Shown here: positions 1 through 7,321 of the stretch, piece by piece | Position numbering within the stretch: the stretch's first letter is position 1 | Layout of the letters: the number at the start of each line of letters is the position of its first letter | DNA from: an uncultured Clostridia bacterium | GTDB lineage: Bacteria; Bacillota; Clostridia; Christensenellales; Christensenellaceae | Assembly (NCBI GenBank): GCA_947063485.1 | Contig: CAMSSU010000014.1 | Location: forward strand, 1-41,525 | Length of the DNA: 41,525 nt | Direction: 5' to 3' | Translations under genes and position numbers: made by a program | The notes under the pieces: generated by a model | Databases searched by the model: none | What the model was told of the DNA's origin: nothing | The model's input: the letters and a program-made list of their open reading frames with translations, nothing else

Positions 1-19
1 TTTGAACGTCAGGAGATGA

Positions 20-172
20 TCCGTAATCAGGAGGTCAGCAAAGAGAACTGGGAATTTCAACCGCATGGTTAATAATGAAACTGGAGCGATTAAGTTCAGC
101 AACCTGGAATCTCTTTGCGATATTTTAGAATGTGAGCCGGGGGAGCTGTTCGTTTATAACCGTGAGAAATAG
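20..172 (+). pseudogene. 3' remnant of a small XRE/Cro-type DNA-binding regulator
   Basis: From an ATG at 65 the frame reads MVNNETGAIKFSNLESLCDI and then an ECEPGELF-type ending up to the TAG at 170-172. This matches the second half of the short (about 70 residue) Cro/CI-like regulators, whose recognition helix is typically followed by a 'LCxxLxCxPGDLF' segment. Upstream in the same frame the residues AKRTG..NFNRMVNN resemble the HTH turn, but a TGA at 17-19 closes the frame and the HTH appears to miss residues. So the gene is either truncated or frameshifted, or the window edge cuts it. A short protein starting at ATG 65 cannot be excluded, but it would lack a complete HTH. Confidence 0.5.
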
Positions 173-191
173 ATTTGGTATGGCTGAGAGA

Positions 192-218
192 AGAGACTGC
201 ATTTGCGGCCTCTTTTTA
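192..218 (+). terminator. Rho-independent terminator after the XRE remnant
   Basis: The arms AGAGACTGC and GCGGCCTCT flank an ATTT loop (one A-C mismatch, one G-T pair) and run into TTTTA. It lies between the XRE remnant and the dnaX promoter, so it separates the two transcripts. Confidence 0.6.
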
Positions 219-232
219 TTTGCCCGCAGATT

Positions 233-241
233 TGATATAAT
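233..241 (+). promoter_or_regulatory. Extended -10 promoter of the dnaX operon
   Basis: TG-A-TATAAT at 233-241 is a perfect -10 with the extended TG motif. It lies 27 bases before the dnaX start. No good -35 box is seen at the right distance, only a T-rich stretch around 213-218, which is common for extended -10 promoters. Confidence 0.6.
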
Positions 242-268
242 AGAGTCAGAAAACCGAAGGAGAACGAC

Positions 269-1822
269 ATGGCGCATAAAGCATTATACCGGCGGTTTCG
301 GCCGCGCCGGTTTGAGGATTTGAAGGGGCAGGAGGTAGTGGCGACGGTGCTCAAAAACCAGGTGAGCGCGGGGGAGCCCTCTCATGCCTATCTGTTTTCC
401 GGGCCCCGGGGCACGGGAAAAACGAGCACAGCCAAGATTCTGGCCTGCGCGCTCAACTGCCTGAACCCGCAGGATGGGGAGCCTTGCCTGGAATGCGAAA
501 ACTGCAAGGCCGCGCTGGAGGACGCGATGATCGACATCATCGAGATGGACGCGGCTTCCAACAACAGCGTGGAAAATGCCCGGGATATTCGGGATAAGGC
601 AGGGCTGCTGCCGGCAAAAGGAAAATACAAGGTTTACATCATCGACGAGGTGCATATGCTGACGGGCTCTGCCTTCAACGCGCTGTTGAAGACGCTGGAG
701 GAACCGCCGGCGCATGTCGTCTTTATTTTGGCGACGACCGAACTGGCGGCACTGCCAAAGACTGTGCTTTCCCGGTGCCAGCGGTTCGATTTCAGGCGCA
801 TTGAAGAGGGAGATATTGCCGCAAGGCTGGAAGAAGTCGCACAGAACGTGGGCGTCAAGGCACAGAAAAGCGCGCTCATGCAGATTGCCGCCGCATCGGA
901 CGGCGCGCTGAGAGATGCGCTGACCATTCTCGATCAGTGCTGTTCCTTTTCCAGCGAGATTGATGAGGAGCTGGTTTCCCAGGTTCTGGGTTACGCCGGT
1001 TATACGGCGCTCTACGCCCTGATAGCGGCCATGGCGGAATATGATGAGCGCACGGCGCTTGCACAGCTGACGGCCATTTTAGACGGCGGAATCGAGGCCG
1101 GTATTTTGGTGGGGCAGATGCTGGACTGTTTTCATAAGATGTTGTTAGAGGCTGTTTCAGGGGCGGAGGAGCAGAGCCCGCTCTGGCAGGCCGGCGGCAA
1201 GATGGGCAAAAAGACCTTGCTGCGCGGGGTTGAGATTTTTTCGGCGGCACAGGGCAGCATTCGGTTTGCGGCAAAGCCGCAGATTGTGCTGGAGAGCGCG
1301 GTATTGCGTTTCCTGCTCCCGGAAGGGGAGACGGACAGCTCGGCGCTGGAATACCGCATTGAAAAGCTGGAGCGCAAGCTGGCGCAGCTGGAGCAGGGCG
1401 GCGTTGCTGTTGGAGTGAGCGGCGCAAGGCCAGCGGCGGTGCAGGCAGGGCAGAAAAAGCGGGCAGAACCCAAGGCGGCGCAGGCGGAAGAGCCGGCGAG
1501 GGAAAGTGAGCCCAAAGCGGAAATCCCGGAAACTCTGCCGGAAGAGGGGGAGGCATGGAAGGCCATGCAGAAATACTGCGCCAAGAACCCGAGCGCCAAG
1601 CCGTTCTTGAGCGGGATGCGGCCGGTGGCCGAGACGCGGATGCAGCTGACGCTGGCCGGCGGCAACCCGGCGATGCTGCGCATGTTTGAGGGCAGTGATC
1701 TCAAGGCAGAGATCGAGAAAGTGCTGGAAGAGCAGCTGGGCAGGAAAATCGGCCTGCAGATTCAGCAGGAAAGCGCACAGGAAGAGTTGTATCAGGAAGA
1801 AACTATTGATATAATAGATTAA
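269..1822 (+). CDS. dnaX: DNA polymerase III subunit gamma/tau
   Basis: DnaX is the ATPase of the clamp loader that places the sliding clamp on DNA. The 517 residue product starts at an ATG with an AAGGAGA ribosome-binding site. The AAA+ module shows Walker A GPRGTGKT (45-52), four zinc-binding cysteines (64, 73, 76, 79), Walker B IIDEVH (124-129), sensor ATT (155-157) and the SRC arginine finger (168-170). After about residue 370 comes a charged, Ala/Glu-rich linker and a short C-terminal tau-type domain. No A-AAA-AAG slippery heptamer was found, so a programmed gamma frameshift is not indicated. It leads the operon with ybaB and recR, as in Bacillus. Confidence 0.97.
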   Translation: MAHKALYRRFRPRRFEDLKGQEVVATVLKNQVSAGEPSHAYLFSGPRGTGKTSTAKILACALNCLNPQDGEPCLECENCKAALEDAMIDIIEMDAASNNSVENARDIRDKAGLLPAKGKYKVYIIDEVHMLTGSAFNALLKTLEEPPAHVVFILATTELAALPKTVLSRCQRFDFRRIEEGDIAARLEEVAQNVGVKAQKSALMQIAAASDGALRDALTILDQCCSFSSEIDEELVSQVLGYAGYTALYALIAAMAEYDERTALAQLTAILDGGIEAGILVGQMLDCFHKMLLEAVSGAEEQSPLWQAGGKMGKKTLLRGVEIFSAAQGSIRFAAKPQIVLESAVLRFLLPEGETDSSALEYRIEKLERKLAQLEQGGVAVGVSGARPAAVQAGQKKRAEPKAAQAEEPARESEPKAEIPETLPEEGEAWKAMQKYCAKNPSAKPFLSGMRPVAETRMQLTLAGGNPAMLRMFEGSDLKAEIEKVLEEQLGRKIGLQIQQESAQEELYQEETIDIID

Positions 1823-1844
1823 AACGAGTAAGGAGCTTTGGAAT

Positions 1845-2192
1845 ATGGCAAAGAGAAGCGGAGGATTCCGACCGGGTATGGGCGGCGGGATGCAGAATAT
1901 GATGCAGCAGGCGCAGAGAATGCAGGCCAATATTGCGCGGGTGCAGGAAGAGCTGGAAGAAAAGGAAGTGGAGGCCAGCGCGGGAGGCGGCGTCGTCAGC
2001 GCGGTGGTATCCGGCAAGAAAGTGCTCAAGAACCTGACGATTGCGCAGGAAGTTATGGACCCGGACGACATCGAGATGCTTCAGGATCTCATTATCGCGG
2101 CCGTCAACGAGGCGATGGCCAAGGCGGAACAGCTCTCGGAAGAGGAGATGGCGAAAGTTACCGGCGGGATGAACCTTGGGGGGCTATTTTAG
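1845..2192 (+). CDS. ybaB: YbaB/EbfC family nucleoid-associated protein
   Basis: This is a small DNA-binding protein of the EbfC family, which forms dimers that coat and bend DNA and is almost always found between dnaX and recR. The product is 115 residues. It has a Met/Gly/Gln-rich N-terminus, a long helix with the NMMQQAQRMQ segment, and the conserved core VSGKKVLKNLTI followed by the DPDDIEMLQDLI and AAVNEAMAKA helices. An AAGGAG site lies 14 bases upstream of the ATG. It follows dnaX by 22 bases and ends 2 bases before recR, so translation of the three genes is probably coupled. Confidence 0.95.
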   Translation: MAKRSGGFRPGMGGGMQNMMQQAQRMQANIARVQEELEEKEVEASAGGGVVSAVVSGKKVLKNLTIAQEVMDPDDIEMLQDLIIAAVNEAMAKAEQLSEEEMAKVTGGMNLGGLF

Positions 2193-2194
2193 GC

Positions 2195-2788
2195 ATGTTT
2201 GGAATTGAGGCCATGAATAAGCTGGCCGAATGGTTTGCCCGGCTTCCGGGCATCGGCCCCAAGAGTGCGGCGCGGCTGGCTTATCATGTGATCGATATGG
2301 AGCCGGAGGAAGTCAAGGCGTTTGCGCAGGATCTCTATGCGGCGCGGCTGGCCGTGCGCTACTGCTCGGTCTGCGGCAATTTGACGGATCGGGAAAAGTG
2401 CTACATTTGCGAGGATGACCGGCGGGATACCGGCACGATTTGCGTCGTGCGGGATTCCAGAGATGTGATGGCCATCGAACGGGCAGGGGAATACCGGGGC
2501 GTTTACCACGTGCTGGGCGGGACGATCTCTCCGCTGGACGGCATCGGCCCGGACGATCTGCGCATCAAGGAGCTGCTGAACAGAGCCAAAGAGGGTGTAC
2601 GGGAAGTGATTTTGGCGACTAACCCGGACGTTCAGGGGGAGGCGACGGCCGTCTATCTCTCCCGGCTGCTGACGCCGCTGGGCATCAAAGTAACCCGCAT
2701 TGCCCATGGCGTTCCTGTGGGCGGTGAGCTGGAATACACAGACGACGTTACGCTGATGAAATCCATTGAAGGGCGCACGGAGTTCTAA
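2195..2788 (+). CDS. recR: Recombination mediator protein RecR
   Basis: RecR works with RecO and RecF to load RecA on gapped single-stranded DNA during repair. The start at ATG 2195 was chosen because it gives the normal 197 residue length and follows the ybaB stop by 2 bases, with a G-rich ribosome-binding site inside the ybaB end. The sequence shows the helix-hairpin-helix LPGIGPKSAARLAYH (17-31), a four-cysteine zinc finger (Cys57, 60, 69, 72) and a TOPRIM domain from about residue 80 (ICVVRDSRDVMAIE, then the ATNPDVQGEATA segment). All expected domains are intact. Confidence 0.97.
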   Translation: MFGIEAMNKLAEWFARLPGIGPKSAARLAYHVIDMEPEEVKAFAQDLYAARLAVRYCSVCGNLTDREKCYICEDDRRDTGTICVVRDSRDVMAIERAGEYRGVYHVLGGTISPLDGIGPDDLRIKELLNRAKEGVREVILATNPDVQGEATAVYLSRLLTPLGIKVTRIAHGVPVGGELEYTDDVTLMKSIEGRTEF

Positions 2789-2815
2789 AAGAATATTTTT
2801 GGAAAAATTGGAAAG

Positions 2816-2857
2816 AATCACCTGTAAGGCAAATATATATAGTGCAGGTGATTTTTT
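2816..2857 (+). promoter_or_regulatory. Terminator-like hairpin that contains the yaaL ribosome-binding site
   Basis: A perfect 9-bp stem, AATCACCTG (2816-2824) with CAGGTGATT (2845-2853), closes a 20-base AT-rich loop. The T-run reaches the ATG of yaaL at 2858. The 3' arm includes AGGTGA, the only plausible Shine-Dalgarno sequence of yaaL. The structure could end transcription after recR, hide the yaaL ribosome-binding site, or both. The hairpin itself is seen in the sequence; its regulatory role is inferred. Confidence 0.5.
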
Positions 2858-3112
2858 ATGTTTGAAAACAAAATGGAAAAACAGGATATGAGGCTCAAGG
2901 AGGAGGCGCGCCGGGCACTGGCCGCATGGAAAGCGGCAGAGGAATTTTTAAACCATGCTTCGGATCCTGCGCTGGTGGATTTCGCGATCTACGATCTGGA
3001 GGCGGCGAAAAAGAAATACCTTTATTTGCTGGGCCTGTTGCGCCAGGATATGAAGAGCGCGAAGCTTCGGGAGCCGGAACCAGCGCTATTGGAACAGCAA
3101 GAACAGGCATGA
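2858..3112 (+). CDS. yaaL: DUF2508 (YaaL-like) protein
   Basis: This 84 residue, highly charged helical protein sits exactly where yaaL lies in Bacillus (recR - yaaL - bofA). The core segment, an Ala/Trp-rich helix followed by DPALVDFAIYDLEAAKKKY and LLGLLRQDMK, matches the DUF2508 family. Its function is unknown. Members are small soluble proteins of spore formers, and the link to sporulation rests on gene neighbourhood only. The ATG at 2858 has AGGTGA 7 bases upstream, buried in a hairpin (see separate entry). The gene name is used by position and family. Confidence 0.8.
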   Translation: MFENKMEKQDMRLKEEARRALAAWKAAEEFLNHASDPALVDFAIYDLEAAKKKYLYLLGLLRQDMKSAKLREPEPALLEQQEQA

Positions 3113-3138
3113 TGTGAGATAGAGGAGGGGGCTGACGC

Positions 3139-3399
3139 ATGAACTGGGAAGCAGTGATATACTTTGCCATTGGGCTGGCATTGCTCTATTTGATTGGAAA
3201 ATTACTGCTTTCGATGAAATGGCTCCTGCGGCTGCTCTTTAACTCGATTTTAGGCGGTGCGGCGCTGGCACTGCTCAACTTGATTTTGGCGCAGTTTTCC
3301 ATTAGCATTGCGCTGACGCCGGTTAACGCGATGATTGTCGGCCTGCTCGGCCTTCCGGGCGTTCTGCTGCTGTTTCTGATCCGCCTGATTTTGCTTTAA
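3139..3399 (+). CDS. bofA: Pro-sigma-K processing inhibitor BofA
   Basis: BofA is an integral membrane protein that, together with SpoIVFA, holds the intramembrane protease SpoIVFB inactive in the outer forespore membrane until the forespore signal arrives. The 86 residue product has two long hydrophobic segments (about 5-25 and 38-55), and the family signature NAMIVGLLGLPGVLLLFL near the C-terminus, which is the most conserved part of BofA. The start has a strong GAGGAGGGGG site. It follows yaaL by 26 bases and probably shares its transcript. Confidence 0.9.
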   Translation: MNWEAVIYFAIGLALLYLIGKLLLSMKWLLRLLFNSILGGAALALLNLILAQFSISIALTPVNAMIVGLLGLPGVLLLFLIRLILL

Positions 3400-3418
3400 T
3401 CCCGTTTTTTGCTATAAT
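3391..3418 (+). promoter_or_regulatory. Probable promoter of the uracil-DNA glycosylase operon
   Basis: TATAAT at 3413-3418 is preceded, 16 bases upstream, by TTGCTT at 3391-3396, which overlaps the last codons of bofA. The -10 is perfect and the -35 is weak. It lies 31 bases before the next start codon. Confidence 0.55.
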
Positions 3419-3449
3419 AGAGGCAAGAGAAACGGGAGAAAAGCGGGAA

Positions 3450-4007
3450 ATGTATCGAAACTTTCGAGAGGTTTATGAGGCGGCGCAAAATTGCCAGGCC
3501 TGCGCTCTGGCAAAGACGCGCAGGAACGTCGTTTTTGGAGAGGGAAGCGCGAAATCCGGCGTGATGTTCATCGGCGAAGGGCCGGGGGAGCAGGAGGATA
3601 GGACAGGCCGTCCCTTCGTGGGCCCGGCGGGGCAGCTTTTGGACAAGATGATCGCGGCCATTGATCTAAAGCGGGAGGACGTCTATATTGCCAATATCGT
3701 CAAATGCCGACCGCCTTATAACGCAGATCCGAAGCCGGAATATGCCCAGGCCTGCATGGGGTATCTGCGCGAACAGGTGCGCTATGTGCACCCGAAGGTG
3801 ATCGTCCTGCTGGGGCGCATCGCCTGCCAGAATCTTCTGGGGGAAAAGCAGGGCATCACGCGGCTGCACGGGCAGGTTTTCCGGCGCAAGGGCTTTGCGC
3901 TCATCCCGACATATCATCCCTCTGCGCTGCTGCGCAACCCGGATCTCAAGCGGGATGCCTGGGAAGATTTCAAAATAATTAAAAAAGTGCTGGAGGAAGG
4001 CGTATGA
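3450..4007 (+). CDS. Uracil-DNA glycosylase, family 4 (iron-sulfur type)
   Basis: Family 4 enzymes cut uracil from DNA after cytosine deamination. The 185 residue product has motif 1, GEGPGEQEDRTGRPFVG (42-58), and motif 2, HPSALLR with His156. The four 4Fe-4S ligands, Cys15, Cys18, Cys86 and Cys102, have the spacing seen in thermophilic family 4 enzymes. The length is normal. It overlaps the next gene by 4 bases (ATGA), which suggests translational coupling to a second, related glycosylase-like protein. Likely soluble and involved in base excision repair. Confidence 0.93.
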   Translation: MYRNFREVYEAAQNCQACALAKTRRNVVFGEGSAKSGVMFIGEGPGEQEDRTGRPFVGPAGQLLDKMIAAIDLKREDVYIANIVKCRPPYNADPKPEYAQACMGYLREQVRYVHPKVIVLLGRIACQNLLGEKQGITRLHGQVFRRKGFALIPTYHPSALLRNPDLKRDAWEDFKIIKKVLEEGV

Positions 4008-4624
4008 ATCTTTCCTGGCAGCACAAGCGATTGCAGACGCTCGCCCAGGGGAAGGGGGAGCTTGTTTTGGGTTCTGGGAATCAAAGCGCGCAGATCATGC
4101 TCATCGGAGAGGCGCCGGGCAGGGAGGAGGTGCAGGCCGGGCGGCCGTTTGTGGGCAAGGCAGGCAGAAATCTGGATTCCTTTTTAGAGGCGACGGGGCT
4201 GGCCCGGGAGGAGCTTTACCTGACCAACGTCGTGAAATTCCGGCCGGTGCGCATCAGCCCCAAGGGGACGGCCTCCAACCGGCCGCCTTCGCAGAAGGAA
4301 ATCACGCTTTGCATCCCTTATTTGAAGGCGGAGATTGAGCAGGTGAGCCCGCGGCTGATTCTGACTTTGGGCAATATCGCCTTGCAGGCTATGCTGGGAA
4401 GGGAGGCCAGGATTGGACAGTATCACGGGAGGGAAGCGCTGACGGCGGACGGTAAAACTGTTTTTGCGCTCTATCACCCGGCCAGCATTATTTACAACCC
4501 GAAATTAAGGCAGACATATGCCGAGGATTTGGCCCGGCTGCGCGCTTATTTGACAAAAAGGGACAAATCGGCTAGTATAGAGGAATTAAAGCGGGAGGCA
4601 GAAGAATGGAACGAAAAAAGGTGA
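4004..4624 (+). CDS. Uracil-DNA glycosylase-like paralogue without the iron-sulfur ligands
   Basis: This 206 residue protein is a diverged copy of the preceding glycosylase. It keeps motif 1 (GEAPGREEVQAGRPFVGKAG, 35-54) and motif 2 (HPASI, His158), and has the SPKGTASNRPPS insert typical of a second COG1573 branch. Of the four cluster cysteines only one remains: the N-terminal CxxC is absent, the third is Phe79, and Cys103 alone is kept. So it probably binds no 4Fe-4S cluster. Uracil excision is likely but unproven; a changed base specificity is possible. It overlaps the upstream gene by 4 and the downstream gene by 19 bases, so the three form one operon. Confidence 0.85.
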   Translation: MNLSWQHKRLQTLAQGKGELVLGSGNQSAQIMLIGEAPGREEVQAGRPFVGKAGRNLDSFLEATGLAREELYLTNVVKFRPVRISPKGTASNRPPSQKEITLCIPYLKAEIEQVSPRLILTLGNIALQAMLGREARIGQYHGREALTADGKTVFALYHPASIIYNPKLRQTYAEDLARLRAYLTKRDKSASIEELKREAEEWNEKR

Positions 4625-5784
4625 TATACCTCGTTATTATCGCAGTGCTGTCGGCGGCGCTCATTGCTTCACTGCTCACTTACTACTTCACGACCAAAAG
4701 CATCGAACGCGGCGAGCTGTATTTAAAAGGCCAGAGCTATGAAGAACTGATGAAGTATTTCGAGCTGGAAAAAGTCAAGAACATGATAGACGAATACTAT
4801 ATCCGCGATGTGCAGGCAGAAGAGCTCCTAAATGGAACGCTTTCCGGCATGGTGGAGCACTTGGGAGACGGGCATTCTGCCTTCTATACGGAGGAGGATT
4901 ACCGCTATTTCGATGAAAAGAGCGCAGGGAGCTATATTGGCCTTGGGATGCTGCTGCGCAAGGATGGAGATGATTACCCGGTTGTGCGGCAGGTTTTCCC
5001 GGGCACGCCGGCATATGATGCGGGAATTGCGGCAGGAGATCGGGTTCTTCGCGTGGATGAGAAGGACACGCGCGATATGGATATTGACGGCGTTTTGGGC
5101 CGCATCCGGGGCATTGAGGGCACGAAGGCCAAAATCACGCTGCAATCCGGCCAGGAGAACAGAGAGGTTGAACTGCCGCGCAGGGTAACGGACATGCAGA
5201 TGGTCATGACGGATATGGTCAATGCGAAGGTGGGATACGTCAACATCGTGGAATTTTCAGGCAGCGCTGTGGACGATTTTAAGAAGGCCATTGCGGCGAT
5301 AGAGGGCGAAGGCGCTCAAGGGGTGGTCATCGATTTGCGGGGCAACCAGGGCGGGAATATCAGCCAGGCGATGGAGATCGCCGACCTGCTTTTGGATGAG
5401 GGGCAGATCGCCTATGTGATGGGAAGGGAGAAGGTGAGCATCACATGGAAATCCTCCAAAAGCGTGGAGTACGACAAGCCGATTGTCATTCTGACGGATG
5501 GGCAGACGGAAGGCGTGAGTGAGGTATTCGCCGCGGCATTGCAGGAGCGCGGCAGGGCGCAGGTTTTGGGCGGAAAGACCATGGGCAGAGCGGTTATGAC
5601 TTCCTTCTTCGAAGTGCCCTCTACGGGAAATGTGGTCAAGCTCGTAACGGGAAAATACTGCACGGCAGGCGGGGCAGAGATCGATAAAAATGGTGTGATT
5701 CCGGATGTGGAATACAGCGATGCGGATGCCGAGGAGCAGATGACCATTCTTGCAAAAGCGGCAGAGCTGCTTGGGATGCAATAA
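4606..5784 (+). CDS. S41-family (CtpA/CtpB-like) protease homologue, probably catalytically inactive
   Basis: The product is 392 residues. It has an N-terminal membrane anchor or uncleaved signal (about 6-28), a helical region with the LGDGHSAFYT segment (86-95), a PDZ domain (about 108-195; LGMLLR, then GTPAYDAGIAAGD) and an S41 core (205-370; VVIDLRGNQGG). Carboxyl-terminal processing proteases cut membrane or envelope proteins with a Ser-Lys dyad 25 residues apart. Here the Ser position is Gly303 (in TEGVSE, where active members have SASASE) and the Lys position is Arg328 (GKTMGR instead of GxxxGK). Both dyad residues are therefore missing. It is likely a pseudoprotease with a peptide-binding role. 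The start has a GGGAGG site and overlaps the upstream gene by 19 bases. Confidence 0.88.
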   Translation: MERKKVIYLVIIAVLSAALIASLLTYYFTTKSIERGELYLKGQSYEELMKYFELEKVKNMIDEYYIRDVQAEELLNGTLSGMVEHLGDGHSAFYTEEDYRYFDEKSAGSYIGLGMLLRKDGDDYPVVRQVFPGTPAYDAGIAAGDRVLRVDEKDTRDMDIDGVLGRIRGIEGTKAKITLQSGQENREVELPRRVTDMQMVMTDMVNAKVGYVNIVEFSGSAVDDFKKAIAAIEGEGAQGVVIDLRGNQGGNISQAMEIADLLLDEGQIAYVMGREKVSITWKSSKSVEYDKPIVILTDGQTEGVSEVFAAALQERGRAQVLGGKTMGRAVMTSFFEVPSTGNVVKLVTGKYCTAGGAEIDKNGVIPDVEYSDADAEEQMTILAKAAELLGMQ

Positions 5785-5792
5785 GCAATAAG

Positions 5793-5825
5793 AAAAGCTG
5801 GCAGAGAACCTGCCAGCTTTTTTGT
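5793..5825. terminator. Bidirectional Rho-independent terminator
   Basis: A 12-bp stem, AAAAGCTGGCAG with CTGCCAGCTTTT, has a 5-base loop and T or A runs on both sides. It ends both the rightward S41 operon and the leftward ABC-F gene, whose stop codon lies next to it. Confidence 0.9.
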
Positions 5826-7286
5826 TTAGAGCTGAATGGATTTTGTCGCGACGGCGCTGCAAAACGCGGCGTCATGCTCGACAAAGAGCATGGTTGGCGC
5901 ATACGCGGCGATGAGCGTCTCGATTTGCCTGCGCGAATAGATATCGATAAAATTCAGCGGCTCATCCCAGATATAGATATGCGCGCTCTCGCACAGGCTT
6001 CTGGCGATGAGCACTTTTTTCTTCTGGCCGCCGGAAAATTCCGCCATATCCTTTTCAAACTGCACTCTCTCAAAATCCATTTTGCGGAGCAGAGCTTTGA
6101 ACAGGCTTTCATCGATCTGGTTTTCCCGCGCATAGGCAGACAGGCTTCCGCACAGATGCGAAGTATCCTGGCTGACGTAGGAGAAAACCAGCCCGGAAGC
6201 GAGGGAGAGCGTTCCGGTATGCTGGATGGGCGAGCCCAGAATCAATTTGAGCAGACTGCTTTTGCCGCTCCCGTTTTTGCCTTGCAGGGCGACGCGATCG
6301 CCTTGCCGGATCTCGAAGGAGAGGGGAGAGCAGACGGCTCCGCCGCCATAGACAGGGGCGACCTCATCAAAGCGGGCCAAAATGCCGGCGTGATGCACCA
6401 GCGGATGCAGCTTCAGATTTTCTGCGCTTTCCGCATTTTTGAGCAGCTGGGATTTTTGCTCGATGGCCTTTTCCTGCCGCGCCTCGATGGCTTTGGAGCG
6501 CTTCATCATCTTTGCGGCTTTATGCCCGACAAAGCCTTTGTCTGCTGCGCCGCTTTTAGATGCCTCCACGCGATCCGACCACACGGCGCTTTGCCGGGCG
6601 GAGGCTTTGAGCCTTTTGATATCGCGCCTGAGCCGTTCGTTTTGCGCGGCCTCGGCTTCCTGCTGATGGCGGAAGTTTTCCATCCAGGAGGAGAAATTGC
6701 CGCTCTGCACCTGGATATTGGCTCGGTTCAGGGCGAGGATATGATCCACGCAGGAATCGAGGAAACGGCGATCGTGCGAGACCAAAATAAAGCCCTTTTT
6801 CTTTTGCAAATAAGCGGCGACGATTTCCCGGGCCTCGGCATCCAGATGATTGGTTGGCTCATCGATGAGCAGGAAGCGTCCTTGCTTTAGAAAGAGCGCG
6901 GCCAGCAGTGCCTTGGTTTGCTCGCCGTTTGAGAGCGTCTCGAACGGACGCCAGAGAATCTGCGCATCGACATCCAGATAGGAGAGCTCTCGGAGCAGCT
7001 CCCATTCTTCGGCCATGGGGCAGACTGCCCAGAGCGCGTCGATAGTGAGCTGGCTTGGATCTGAAATGGAATAGGGGAAATAATCAAATGGAACCGAAGA
7101 GATGATTTTGCCGCTATACTCGTATTTGCCAAGCAGGAGATTGAGAAACGTGGTCTTTCCCCGGCCGTTTCTGCCGACAAAGCCCAGTTTCCAATCGGTA
7201 TCAATTGTGAAACTGACGTGTTCAAAAATAGGGTCGTAACTGGAAGAATAGGAAAACGATAAATCTTCCACTCGAATCATTGACAT
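5826..7286 (-). CDS. ABC-F ribosome-protection protein, Lsa/Vga/CplR type
   Basis: ABC-F resistance proteins bind the ribosomal E site and push antibiotics (lincosamides, streptogramin A, pleuromutilins in this subgroup) off the peptidyl transferase centre. They have two ATPase domains and no membrane segments. The start MSMIRVEDLSFSY was chosen over a longer ORF because it has AAAGGAGG upstream and matches Lsa N-termini; the length is 486. Seen: Walker A1 GRNGRGKT (38-45), signature LSNGEQ (118-123), Walker B LLIDEP (139-144), an interdomain linker (about 190-300) that reaches the drug site, Walker A2 GKNGSGKS (336-343), signature FSGGQ (417-421) and Walker B IYIWDEP (437-443). The exact drug range cannot be told. 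A leader peptide upstream points to drug-induced control. Confidence 0.92.
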   Translation of the reverse strand: MSMIRVEDLSFSYSSSYDPIFEHVSFTIDTDWKLGFVGRNGRGKTTFLNLLLGKYEYSGKIISSVPFDYFPYSISDPSQLTIDALWAVCPMAEEWELLRELSYLDVDAQILWRPFETLSNGEQTKALLAALFLKQGRFLLIDEPTNHLDAEAREIVAAYLQKKKGFILVSHDRRFLDSCVDHILALNRANIQVQSGNFSSWMENFRHQQEAEAAQNERLRRDIKRLKASARQSAVWSDRVEASKSGAADKGFVGHKAAKMMKRSKAIEARQEKAIEQKSQLLKNAESAENLKLHPLVHHAGILARFDEVAPVYGGGAVCSPLSFEIRQGDRVALQGKNGSGKSSLLKLILGSPIQHTGTLSLASGLVFSYVSQDTSHLCGSLSAYARENQIDESLFKALLRKMDFERVQFEKDMAEFSGGQKKKVLIARSLCESAHIYIWDEPLNFIDIYSRRQIETLIAAYAPTMLFVEHDAAFCSAVATKSIQL

Positions 7287-7321
7287 AAATGCATTACCTC
7301 CTTTGCCTTTTTGGGGCAAAC

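Noticed and set aside
1200-1460. Programmed frameshift in dnaX
   Set aside because: Only short A-runs (such as AAAAAG) are present. The A-AAA-AAG slippery heptamer with a downstream hairpin is absent.
1157-2071. 304-codon open frame on the minus strand
   Set aside because: It spans dnaX and ybaB on the other strand; both genes are certain.
1838-2194. Long N-terminal extension of recR
   Set aside because: The frame reads through ybaB in the wrong frame as an Arg/Gly/Gln-rich sequence. RecR of normal length starts at 2195.
5874-6890. 338-codon open frame on the plus strand
   Set aside because: It is antisense to the ABC-F gene, whose motifs are complete, and the product looks like a random mix of residues.
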